Source: Microbispora sp. ZYX-F-249 (lineage in GTDB: Bacteria > Actinomycetota > Actinomycetes > Streptosporangiales > Streptosporangiaceae). Taken from it: a stretch of DNA of 64,000 nucleotides. The stretch spans positions 228,955-292,954 of the forward strand of contig NZ_JBDJAW010000006.1 of the NCBI RefSeq assembly GCF_039649665.1, in the 5' to 3' direction. Shown piece after piece: positions 17,222-24,557 of this stretch (positions within the stretch are counted from its first letter, which is position 1; every line of letters begins with the position of its first letter). The notes beneath the pieces were generated by a model. It had not been told where the DNA came from. It saw only the letters and a program-made list of their open reading frames with translations, and did not search any database. Made by a program: the position numbers and the translations under genes.

Positions 17222-18238
17222 ATGCGGGAAGACATGTCCGACTACGAGGCCCGGGCCTGGTCCGCTTTGCTCGACAACGAGCGGAAGCGCCGCAACAGCC
17301 TGAGAGCACGCGCGGCCGGCAGGGTGGCACTCGTCACCAAGCGTGCCGGCGAGCGGATCAGGAAGGTCCCCGGCGCGGTCAAGGTCATGGAATTCGGCGA
17401 CGAGACCATCGTCAAGGCGCTGGAGGGCGGCTTCAAGGCCGTCTTCCTGCCCGCGGTGCGTTCGGCATCGCTGGACAAGCGCGTCGAGAAGCTGCGTCGC
17501 ACGCACGAGGATCTGGGTGCGGAGTCGCCGTTCACGTCGCTCGACCTCAAGGACCTCGACAAAGGCCGGCCCACGTTGACCATCCCGTTCATCGGGGTGG
17601 TCCAATCCGGCGTCGCCTCCGTCGTGGTGACCGGAGCGACGGTCAGCACGACCGTCAGCGGTGGCACGACAGCGGGAGTCGCGGTCCTGGCGGTGGCGTC
17701 GGACGCGGTGATGTCGATGGCTCTCCTCGGCCGCGCCGTGGCCGAGGTCGCCGTCCACTACGGCTACGACCCTCGGGAGCCCGGCGAGGAGTTGTTCCTG
17801 ATGGGGGTCCTGAACTACAGCATGGCGTCGTCGTCCACGAGCAAGACGGCCGCTCTCGCGAGCCTGTCGCGCCTCACCCAGACGATGATGCGCCGCGCGA
17901 CATGGAACCAGCTGGGCAAGGAGCCTCTCGTCCAGGTCATCCAGCAGATCTTCAAGCTGCTCGGACTGCGGCTCACCAAGGCGCGGCTCGCCAACGTCGT
18001 GCCCATCGCGGGCGGCATCCTCGCCGCCGGACTCAGCTTCACCATGCTCTATTCGGCCGTCGACGACGCGACGAGGCTCTACCGCGCCCGCTATCTGGCC
18101 GACAAGCACGGGCTGTCGTGGGAGGAATGGGTCACCGAGCCGGCGTGGGGGGCCGACGCCGCGGAGCCCGATGCGACGGCGGTCGAGATCGACGGCCTGA
18201 TCGATGAGGTCACGGCCGACAAGGAGGAGGCCGGCTAG
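17222..18238 (+). CDS. EcsC family protein
   Basis: A 338-residue protein. A charged helical N-terminus (YEARAWSALLDNERKRRNSLRA) is followed by moderately hydrophobic helical segments such as VVVTGATVSTTVSGGTTAGV and NVVPIAGGILAAGLSFTML, and an acidic C-terminus. The pattern matches the EcsC family, named after a protein encoded beside the Bacillus Ecs ABC transporter; its biochemical role is unknown. It is the first gene of an accessory plus-strand run that also contains two ABC transporters. AAGGGCG precedes the ATG, and an in-frame ATG four codons later is possible. Confidence 0.8.
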   Translation: MREDMSDYEARAWSALLDNERKRRNSLRARAAGRVALVTKRAGERIRKVPGAVKVMEFGDETIVKALEGGFKAVFLPAVRSASLDKRVEKLRRTHEDLGAESPFTSLDLKDLDKGRPTLTIPFIGVVQSGVASVVVTGATVSTTVSGGTTAGVAVLAVASDAVMSMALLGRAVAEVAVHYGYDPREPGEELFLMGVLNYSMASSSTSKTAALASLSRLTQTMMRRATWNQLGKEPLVQVIQQIFKLLGLRLTKARLANVVPIAGGILAAGLSFTMLYSAVDDATRLYRARYLADKHGLSWEEWVTEPAWGADAAEPDATAVEIDGLIDEVTADKEEAG

Positions 18239-18251
18239 CCGGACCCTTCCC

Positions 18252-18257
18252 TAGGAT
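18252..18257 (+). promoter_or_regulatory. -10 box of DUF389 gene
   Basis: TAGGAT lies six bases before the GTG at 18264, a strong actinobacterial -10 at leaderless distance. Confidence 0.5.
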
Positions 18258-18263
18258 GCGGCC

Positions 18264-19199
18264 GTGCTGCATCTGCGGGTCATCACCCCGTTCCAGCGGA
18301 CCGGCCGGGTCGTCGAGGTCTTCGAGCGCGCGCCCGGCGTCACCAACGTCGTGCTCCTCCGTGGGGCGGCGAGGCGGCCGGAGGGCGACGTCGTGCTCGC
18401 CGACGTCGCCAGGGAGGCCGCCGACGCGGTCATCGACGAGCTCAAGGCGCTCGGCCTGGACCGGGACGGCTCGATCACGGCCGAGGACATCGAGCTGTCC
18501 ATCTCCCGGGGCGCCGCCGAGGCGGAGGAACGGGCGCCCGGAGAGGGCGACGACGCCGTGGTGTGGGACCAGTTCGAGCAGCGGGTGGCCCTCGACAGCC
18601 GCATCACCTGGGCGTTCCTGGCGTTCCTCGTCATCGCGACGCAGATCGCCGCGATCGGCGTACTGATCCCGTCGCAGATCCTGATCGTCGGCGCGATGGT
18701 CCTCGGGCCGGAGTTCGGCGCGGTGGCCGCCGTCTCCTTCGGCCTGCTGCGCCGCCGGTGGCGACTCGTCGGGACGGCCTCCCGCGCGCTCGCGGCCGGC
18801 TTCGGGTGCGCGGTCGCCGTCACCCTGGCCTGTGCCCTCGTCGCGCGCGGCCTCGGCTGGATCTCCCCCGACACCCTGCGGCACCACGACGAGGTGCGCT
18901 TCATCGTGACGCCCGACCGGTGGTCGTTCATCGTGGCACTGCTCGCCGGGGCCGCGGGCGTGCTGTCGATCACGGCGGGCAAGTCCTCCGCGCTCGTGGG
19001 CGTCTTCATCTCCGTCACGACCGTCCCGGCGGCCGGTTACATGGCCGTGGCCCTGGCGCTCTCACGCTGGGACGAGGTCGGCGGCTCGGCGCTGCAGCTC
19101 CTCGTCAACATCACCGGCATGGTCGTCGCCGGCGCGCTGACGCTGTTCCTCCAGCGCTCCCTGTGGGACCGGTACGGCGGGGGTAGGGGGCGGACGTGA
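18264..19199 (+). CDS. DUF389 membrane protein
   Basis: A 311-residue protein with a soluble N-terminal domain (residues 1-105) and a membrane part of about six helices. The first helices are ITWAFLAFLVIATQIAAIGVL and ILIVGAMVLGPEFGAVAAVSF. The IVGAMVLGPE motif and the preceding soluble domain identify DUF389, a family of unknown function found in cyanobacteria, archaea and actinomycetes. No partner protein is encoded in the gene itself. It lies 25 bases after the EcsC gene but carries its own TAGGAT box. Confidence 0.87.
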   Translation: MLHLRVITPFQRTGRVVEVFERAPGVTNVVLLRGAARRPEGDVVLADVAREAADAVIDELKALGLDRDGSITAEDIELSISRGAAEAEERAPGEGDDAVVWDQFEQRVALDSRITWAFLAFLVIATQIAAIGVLIPSQILIVGAMVLGPEFGAVAAVSFGLLRRRWRLVGTASRALAAGFGCAVAVTLACALVARGLGWISPDTLRHHDEVRFIVTPDRWSFIVALLAGAAGVLSITAGKSSALVGVFISVTTVPAAGYMAVALALSRWDEVGGSALQLLVNITGMVVAGALTLFLQRSLWDRYGGGRGRT

Positions 19200-19264
19200 C
19201 AGGCATACCTGAGACGTAGAAGGGTTCGTCCATGAGACGGAGGTCCGGCGCTCACCCCGCCGAG

Positions 19265-19270
19265 TAGGGT
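19265..19270 (+). promoter_or_regulatory. -10 box of ABC operon
   Basis: TAGGGT lies six bases before the ATG at 19277. This would give a leaderless transcript for the four-gene ABC operon. Confidence 0.45.
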
Positions 19271-19276
19271 CGGATC

Positions 19277-20203
19277 ATGACTGCGAGCGCGACCCCATGC
19301 TTCGCGACCGAGGGGCTGACCAAGCGCTTCCCTCGTGTCACGGCGCTCGACGACCTCACGGTCGCCGCCGGCACCGGCGTGACCGGCCTGGTGGGCGCCA
19401 ACGGCGCGGGCAAGTCGACGCTGATCAAGATCCTGCTCGGCCTGCTCCCCCCGACCGCCGGGCGCGCCTCGGTGCTCGGCCTCGACACGGCCACCCAGGG
19501 CCTGGAGATCCGGCGGGCCGTCGGCTACATGCCCGAGCACGACTGCCTGCCCCCGGACATGTCCGCGACCGAGTTCGTGGTGCACATGGCCCAGATGTCC
19601 GGGCTGCCGCGTACGGCCGCCCGCGAGCGCGCCGCCGACACCCTGCGCCACGTCGGGCTGGACGAGGAGCGCTACCGCCCGATGGGCGGCTACTCCACCG
19701 GCATGCGGCAGCGGGTCAAGCTCGCCCAGGCCCTCGTCCACGACCCGAAGCTGGTCTTCCTGGACGAGCCCACCAACGGACTCGACCCGCAGGGCCGCGA
19801 CGACATGCTCGCGCTGATCCGGCGCGTCGGCACCGAGTTCGGCATCAACGTGCTGGTCACCTCCCACCTGCTCGGCGAGCTGGAGCGGGTGTGCGACCAC
19901 GTCATCGTCATCGACGGCGGGCGGCTGCTGCGCTCGTCGGCGATCCGGGAGTTCACCCGGGCCGAGCAGACCATCGCGGTGGAGGTCGAGGAGGGGCAGC
20001 AGCGGCTGGCCGACCGCCTCACCGCCGGCGGCGAGACGGTCGCCGCGCAGGGCAGGCTGCTGACGGTCCAGGTGGCCGCGGACGACCCCGGCCGCACCTA
20101 CGACGCCGTACGCGACGCCGTCTGCGACCTCGGCCTCAGCCTCCTGCGGCTGGAACAGCGGCGTGGTCGCATCGAGGACGTCTTCAAGGAGCCGGTGGCA
20201 TGA
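19277..20203 (+). CDS. ABC transporter ATP-binding protein 1
   Basis: A 308-residue ATPase subunit. Walker A is [17 protein letters not shown], the signature motif is [15 protein letters not shown] (STGMR replacing LSGGQ), Walker B is [13 protein letters not shown] and the switch His is in [12 protein letters not shown]. The C-terminal 80 residues form an extra domain with no recognised function. Its stop overlaps the next ATG (ATGA). It pairs with the following permease as an ABC-2-type exporter; the substrate is unknown. Confidence 0.93.
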   Translation: MTASATPCFATEGLTKRFPRVTALDDLTVAAGTGVTGLVGANGAGKSTLIKILLGLLPPTAGRASVLGLDTATQGLEIRRAVGYMPEHDCLPPDMSATEFVVHMAQMSGLPRTAARERAADTLRHVGLDEERYRPMGGYSTGMRQRVKLAQALVHDPKLVFLDEPTNGLDPQGRDDMLALIRRVGTEFGINVLVTSHLLGELERVCDHVIVIDGGRLLRSSAIREFTRAEQTIAVEVEEGQQRLADRLTAGGETVAAQGRLLTVQVAADDPGRTYDAVRDAVCDLGLSLLRLEQRRGRIEDVFKEPVA

Positions 20204-21066
20204 CGACAGAGCCGACCGCGGTCATCCACGACATCGGATACCGCCACTACGACGGCGTACGGCTGGGGCGCGGCCGGGCGACGCTCGCCCTCGGCGTGCA
20301 GAGCCTGCGCGGCGTGTTCGGGCTCGGCCGTACGGCCCGCGCGAAGATCATGCCGCTGCTGCTGGTCGCGATCATGCTGATGCCGACGGTCGTGTCGATC
20401 GGCGTGATGGCCCTCGCCAAAGAGTACGTCATGCCCTATCCGGGATACGCGATCTTCATGCAGGCGGTGATCGCGGTCTTCCTCGCCGCGCAGTCGCCGT
20501 ACCTGGTCGCGCCGGACCTGCGCTTCCGCGTGCTGCCGCTGTACCTGTCGCGCCCGCTGACCGTCACCGACTACGTCCTGGCGAAGCTGAGCGCGCTGGC
20601 GATCGCGGTGTTCGGCCTGCTGGCCGTGCCGCTCACCATCCAGTTCGTGGGCGAACTGCTGGTGGACCTGCCCGGGCCGCCGCACACCGGCGACTACCTG
20701 GGCGCCCTGGGCGGCGCCGTGCTCTTCGCGCTGCTGCTGTCCACCGTGAGCATCGCCCTGGCGTCGTTCACCCCGCGCCGCGGGCTGGGCGTCGCGGTGG
20801 TGATCGCGTTCTACATGTTCACCGCCGCCGTCTCCGGGATCTTCGCCGGCGCGATGGCCTCCATGGGACGTGACGACCTCGTCGGGTGGGCCCTGCTGCT
20901 CAACCCGTTCTTCCTCGTCGACTACGTCCAGTCGGCCCTGTTCGGCACGGAGCCCGTCAACCCCGGCAGCCCTCCGCCGGGCATCGCGTCGGTCCTGATC
21001 CTGCTGGCCGTGGCCGCCGTGGCGGCGACGGGCGTCCTCCTGCGTTACCGGAAGGCGGCGTCGTGA
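20200..21066 (+). CDS. ABC transporter permease 1
   Basis: A 288-residue membrane subunit with about six helices, for example [38 protein letters not shown] and [21 protein letters not shown]. The motif [21 protein letters not shown] resembles the coupling region of ABC-2-type permeases. Start and stop overlap both neighbouring ATPase genes by four bases. Confidence 0.88.
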   Translation: MTTEPTAVIHDIGYRHYDGVRLGRGRATLALGVQSLRGVFGLGRTARAKIMPLLLVAIMLMPTVVSIGVMALAKEYVMPYPGYAIFMQAVIAVFLAAQSPYLVAPDLRFRVLPLYLSRPLTVTDYVLAKLSALAIAVFGLLAVPLTIQFVGELLVDLPGPPHTGDYLGALGGAVLFALLLSTVSIALASFTPRRGLGVAVVIAFYMFTAAVSGIFAGAMASMGRDDLVGWALLLNPFFLVDYVQSALFGTEPVNPGSPPPGIASVLILLAVAAVAATGVLLRYRKAAS

Positions 21067-22016
21067 CCACCACAAGCTCCCCCGTGACCACCCGACAGGG
21101 CGTGCTCGAACTCGCCCAGGTGTCCCGCTGGTACGGCAACGTCGTGGCGGTCAACGACGTCACGATGACGATCGGGCCCGGCGTCACCGGCCTCCTCGGG
21201 CCGAACGGCGCGGGCAAGTCGACGCTGCTGCACATGATGGCCGGGTTCCTCGCGCCGTCCAGCGGCACCGCGACCCTCGACGGCCGGCAGATCTGGCACA
21301 ACCACCAGATCTACCGCCAGATCGGCCTGGTCCCCGAGAAGGAGGCGGTGTACGGCTTCCTCACCGGATGGCAGTTCGTCCTGTCGTCCGCCCGGCTGCA
21401 CGGCCTGCCTGCCCCCGCCGAGGCGGCCAAGCGGGCCCTCGACCTGGTGGAGATGACGGACGCCTCCGGCCGTCGCATCGAGACATACTCGAAGGGCATG
21501 CGGCAGCGGGTGAAGGTCGCCGCCGCCCTCGTCCACGACCCGCAGGTGCTGCTCCTGGACGAGCCGTTCAACGGCATGGACCCCCGGCAGCGGCTCCACC
21601 TCATGGACCTCGTCCGGCGGATGGGCGAGGAGGGCAGGACCATCCTGTTCAGCTCGCACATCCTGGAAGAGGTCGAGCGGGTCGCCCACCACATCGAGGT
21701 CCTGGTCGCCGGCCGGCACGCCGCGTCGGGCGACTACCGCGAGATCCGGCGCCGCATGGCCGACCGGCCGCACCTGTTCCGGGTCAGGTCGAGCGACGAC
21801 CGCCGCCTGGCCGCCGCCCTCATCGCCGACTCCGCCTCCAGCGCGGTCACGCTGACCGGGCAGGGCGTCGAGGTCCAGGTCACCGACTACGCGCGCTTCA
21901 CCGCACTGCTGCCCCGGATGGCGCGCGACCTCGCCGTACACCTGTGGCAGGTCTCCCCCACCGACGAGGACCTGGAAAGCGTCTTCTCCTACCTGATCTC
22001 CGGGAGCGCGCGATGA
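21063..22016 (+). CDS. ABC transporter ATP-binding protein 2
   Basis: A 317-residue ATPase related to the first. Walker A is [18 protein letters not shown], the signature is YSKGMRQRVKVAAAL, Walker B is VLLLDEPFNGMDP and the switch His is in ILFSSHILEEVE. A C-terminal extension of about 90 residues follows. The GTG start overlaps the permease-1 stop (GTGA). The arrangement ATPase-permease-ATPase-permease suggests a duplicated ABC-2 cassette assembling as a heterodimer or as two exporters. Confidence 0.93.
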   Translation: MTTTSSPVTTRQGVLELAQVSRWYGNVVAVNDVTMTIGPGVTGLLGPNGAGKSTLLHMMAGFLAPSSGTATLDGRQIWHNHQIYRQIGLVPEKEAVYGFLTGWQFVLSSARLHGLPAPAEAAKRALDLVEMTDASGRRIETYSKGMRQRVKVAAALVHDPQVLLLDEPFNGMDPRQRLHLMDLVRRMGEEGRTILFSSHILEEVERVAHHIEVLVAGRHAASGDYREIRRRMADRPHLFRVRSSDDRRLAAALIADSASSAVTLTGQGVEVQVTDYARFTALLPRMARDLAVHLWQVSPTDEDLESVFSYLISGSAR

Positions 22017-22729
22017 ACACGGTGGTGGCCGACATCACCTACCGGGCCATGCTCGGACGTAAGCGGATCTGGCTGCTGGTGCTGCTGCCGGTGGCGCTGG
22101 TCGCGATCGCCGCGCTGCTCAGGCTGTTCAACGGCCACGACGAGCAGCTGGCCGTGACCCTGATGAAGAGCTTCGCGATCGGCACGATGCTGCCGCTTCT
22201 CGGGCTGATCGCCGGGACGGGCGTCATCGCCCCGGAGATCGAGGACGGCACGATCATCCATCTGCTGTCCAAGCCGATCTCCCGTCCGGTCATCGCGGTG
22301 ACGAAGTTCGTGGTCGCCGCGTCCCTCGTCGCGGTGTTCGCGGCCGTCTCGACCTACGCCGCCGCCTATCTCCTGACCGGCGCCGAGTCGGGCGTCGCGG
22401 CCGGATTCACCCTCGGGGCGCTGTTCGGCGGCGTCGCGTACGCCGCGGTGTTCCTGCTGCTGGGCGTGCTCACCCGCCACGCGGTCGCGGTCGGCGTCAT
22501 CTACGCCCTCGTGTGGGAGGGCGTGGTCGGCGGCTACGTGCCCGGCGCGCGGAAGTTCTCCATCCAGCAGTGGGCCCAGTCGCTCGCCGACCAGGTCTCC
22601 TCCTCGCCCTTCTTCTCCACCGAGGTGACGCTCGGCTTCGCCGTACCGGCGGTGATCGTCGTGACGATCGGCGCCGTCGTGTGGACCGGCCAGCGCCTGC
22701 GCTCCCTGTCCCTCACCGGCGACGACTAG
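22013..22729 (+). CDS. ABC transporter permease 2
   Basis: A 238-residue membrane protein with about six helices (IWLLVLLPVALVAIAALLRLF, MLPLLGLIAGTGVIAPEIEDG, FVVAASLVAVFAAVSTYAAAYL). The sequence EIEDGTIIHLLSKPISRPVIA is the usual loop of ABC-2-type permeases. ATGA overlap couples it to ATPase 2. It is the last gene of the operon, followed by a strong hairpin. Confidence 0.88.
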   Translation: MNTVVADITYRAMLGRKRIWLLVLLPVALVAIAALLRLFNGHDEQLAVTLMKSFAIGTMLPLLGLIAGTGVIAPEIEDGTIIHLLSKPISRPVIAVTKFVVAASLVAVFAAVSTYAAAYLLTGAESGVAAGFTLGALFGGVAYAAVFLLLGVLTRHAVAVGVIYALVWEGVVGGYVPGARKFSIQQWAQSLADQVSSSPFFSTEVTLGFAVPAVIVVTIGAVVWTGQRLRSLSLTGDD

Positions 22730-22744
22730 CCATCTGCGCCGGGC

Positions 22745-22770
22745 CGGCGGCCGCCGTGAGGCGGCCGCCG
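22745..22770. terminator. Bidirectional terminator
   Basis: A perfect 11-base stem, CGGCGGCCGCC pairing with GGCGGCCGCCG around GTGA, lies between the stop of the ABC operon and the stop of the convergent cutinase gene. Confidence 0.75.
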
Positions 22771-22785
22771 TCGTTGTGAGGGGCG

Positions 22786-23676
22786 TCAGAAGGGGCAGGT
22801 GCTGCGGTACTCCTCGACGGCCAGGCTCCTGCCCGGGCCGGGGCACAGGAAGCGGTCGTAGCGGGTGTCGTCGTCGACGAACCGCTTCATCCAGGCCACG
22901 GCGTACTTGCCGATGGTGGTGTTGGTCGTGTTCGGCGCGAAGTGGCTGGCGCCGTTCAGCTCCAGGTACGCCTTGTCGAGCGACGAGGGCAGGCTGGTGT
23001 AGAACGGCACGGAGTGCGAGGCGACCGGCGCGACGGTGTCGGCCTCGGCGCCGATGATCAGCGTGGGTGTCCGGACGCCCGACCAGGTCTTGTCGAGGTT
23101 CCACGGGGTCAGCGGGACCGCCGCCCGCAGGGACGGCCGGTCGTCGACGGCCTCGAGCGTGCCGCCGCCGCCCATCGAGTGGCCCATGACGCCGAGCCTG
23201 GTCGCGTCCACCCGGCCGCGGACCGAGCTGCGCTGGGTCAGGTAGTCGAGCGCGGCCAGCAGCTGCCGGCCCCGGCTGTCGGGCTGGTCGAGCCGCGTCA
23301 GCGTGTCGATGTTGAACACTACGAAGCCGTGCGAGGCGAGCCGGGCGGCCAGCCAGGCGAGGCTGGACTTGTCGGCCGTGTAGCCGGGGGCGATGGCCAC
23401 GCCGCCGAACGTCCCCTCGGATGTGGTGGTCGGGTAGTAGATGGTTCCGCCGCCGAAGCCGCTCACGGACAACGACGACACGTCGGTCTGCGCGGTCGCG
23501 TACGGCCCGCGCGACGCCTCGAGGAGCGCGTCCGTCGGGTCCGGGCCGTGTACGGCGGCGTGGGCGGCGGGAGCGGTGAGGAGGCCGCCGGCCAGCGCGA
23601 GCAGCACGACGAGCACCAGCGTCGTGACCACGGAGGACGTCCGGTGCAGGAATGGGGTTGGGGGGCGAGTCGGCAC
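22786..23676 (-). CDS. Secreted cutinase / PET-hydrolase-type polyester hydrolase
   Basis: A 296-residue exported alpha/beta hydrolase. A signal peptide (residues 1-40, ending TAPAAHA) precedes a mature enzyme closely resembling leaf-branch compost cutinase and Thermobifida cutinases. The expected residues are visible: nucleophile Ser167 in [10 protein letters not shown], acid Asp213 in [10 protein letters not shown], base His245 in [10 protein letters not shown], Tyr99 and Met168 for the oxyanion hole, Trp192 in [10 protein letters not shown], and the C-terminal Cys278-Cys294 pair that forms a disulfide in that family. [13 protein letters not shown] is also diagnostic. The natural role is probably cutin or suberin breakdown. 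The GTG start has AAGGAG nine bases upstream. The promoter region carries palindromes and direct repeats. Confidence 0.95.
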   Translation of the reverse strand: MPTRPPTPFLHRTSSVVTTLVLVVLLALAGGLLTAPAAHAAVHGPDPTDALLEASRGPYATAQTDVSSLSVSGFGGGTIYYPTTTSEGTFGGVAIAPGYTADKSSLAWLAARLASHGFVVFNIDTLTRLDQPDSRGRQLLAALDYLTQRSSVRGRVDATRLGVMGHSMGGGGTLEAVDDRPSLRAAVPLTPWNLDKTWSGVRTPTLIIGAEADTVAPVASHSVPFYTSLPSSLDKAYLELNGASHFAPNTTNTTIGKYAVAWMKRFVDDDTRYDRFLCPGPGRSLAVEEYRSTCPF

Positions 23677-23704
23677 GACGGTGCACTCCTTGGGGGATAG
23701 GAGT

Positions 23705-23730
23705 GGGAACGGCCACGCGGGCCGGTTCCC
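23705..23730 (-). promoter_or_regulatory. Inverted repeat upstream of cutinase
   Basis: GGGAACGGCC (23705-23714) pairs with GGCCGGTTCCC (23720-23730) with one bulged base, 29-54 bases upstream of the cutinase start. It may be an operator or a leader hairpin. Confidence 0.4.
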
Positions 23731-23781
23731 GCGAACGGTCTGACCGCCGTCACTGTCGCGCCGTCAGCCCCGTACGCGCAT

Positions 23782-23795
23782 CGGTGAAATCACCG
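23782..23795. promoter_or_regulatory. Palindrome CGGTGA-AA-TCACCG
   Basis: A 14-base inverted repeat about 106 bases upstream of the cutinase start. It overlaps the second of two CCGGTTCCCGC direct repeats (23722-23732 and 23793-23803). Confidence 0.4.
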
Positions 23796-23853
23796 GTTCC
23801 CGCACACCACGGGCCCGGCTACAGGCGCTCACCGGAAGCCGCGGTGCCGGAGG

Positions 23854-24462
23854 TCAGGGCCGGTAGCCGCTCTTGTCCGCCTCGGTGATCGTGCGCAGCA
23901 CCCGTGCGGGGGACCCGACGGCGATGACGCCGGAGGGGATCGAGCGGGTGACCACGCTGCCGGAACCGATGATCGTGTTGTCGCCGATCGTCACGCCCTG
24001 GTTGACGGTGACGTCGCCGCCGATCCAGACGTGGTCCCCGATCGTCACCGGCTTGGCGTAACAGGCGCCGGCCGCGCGTTCCGCGGCGTCGATGGCGTGG
24101 TTGCTCGTGTAGATGCCGACGCGGGGACCGAAGAGCACGTGGTGGCCGATGGTGATGCCCCCGCCGTCGAGCATGACGCAGTCGAAGTTGGCGTAGAAGT
24201 GGTCACCGATGCTGATGTTGAAACCGAACTCGCAGCGGAACGTCGGCTCGAAGTGGCAGTCCTGTCCGACCTGGCGCAGCAGGCGGCGCAGGATCGCCTC
24301 GCGGTCGTGCTGCGGCCGCCCGAAGCTGTTGTTGTATTCGGTGGTCAGCAGCACCGCGCGCCTGCGTGCCTCGACGAGCTCGTCGGTGAGGTCGTTGTAC
24401 ATCCGGCCCGAGAGAATGTGCGCGCGCTGGGCGTCAAGCGTCACTGCGTGATCCTTGCTCAT
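23854..24462 (-). CDS. Sugar O-acetyltransferase (maltose/galactoside type)
   Basis: A 202-residue left-handed beta-helix acetyltransferase. The N-terminal cap (ILSGRMYNDLTDELVEARRRA) matches maltose acetyltransferases, and hexapeptide repeats run through VTIGDHVWIGGDVTVNQGVTIGD to the end. The catalytic His lies in YTSNHAID. The enzyme transfers acetyl from acetyl-CoA to a sugar hydroxyl; the substrate is not predictable. GAAGGG lies nine bases upstream of the ATG. The gene is between the cutinase and the LAL regulator, on the same strand as both. Confidence 0.92.
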   Translation of the reverse strand: MSKDHAVTLDAQRAHILSGRMYNDLTDELVEARRRAVLLTTEYNNSFGRPQHDREAILRRLLRQVGQDCHFEPTFRCEFGFNISIGDHFYANFDCVMLDGGGITIGHHVLFGPRVGIYTSNHAIDAAERAAGACYAKPVTIGDHVWIGGDVTVNQGVTIGDNTIIGSGSVVTRSIPSGVIAVGSPARVLRTITEADKSGYRP

Positions 24463-24483
24463 CGTCGGTAGGCCCTTCGGACA

Positions 24484-24495
24484 CCCGGTTCCGGG
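24484..24495. promoter_or_regulatory. Palindrome CCCGG-TT-CCGGG
   Basis: A 12-base palindrome 21 bases upstream of the acetyltransferase start. It shares the core CCGGTTCC with the two direct repeats in front of the cutinase gene. Confidence 0.35.
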
Positions 24496-24557
24496 GGCGG
24501 GCGCTGGGAAGAACTGGATATCACGCATCTGCGCGGACGAACGACGGTGGCCGCCCG

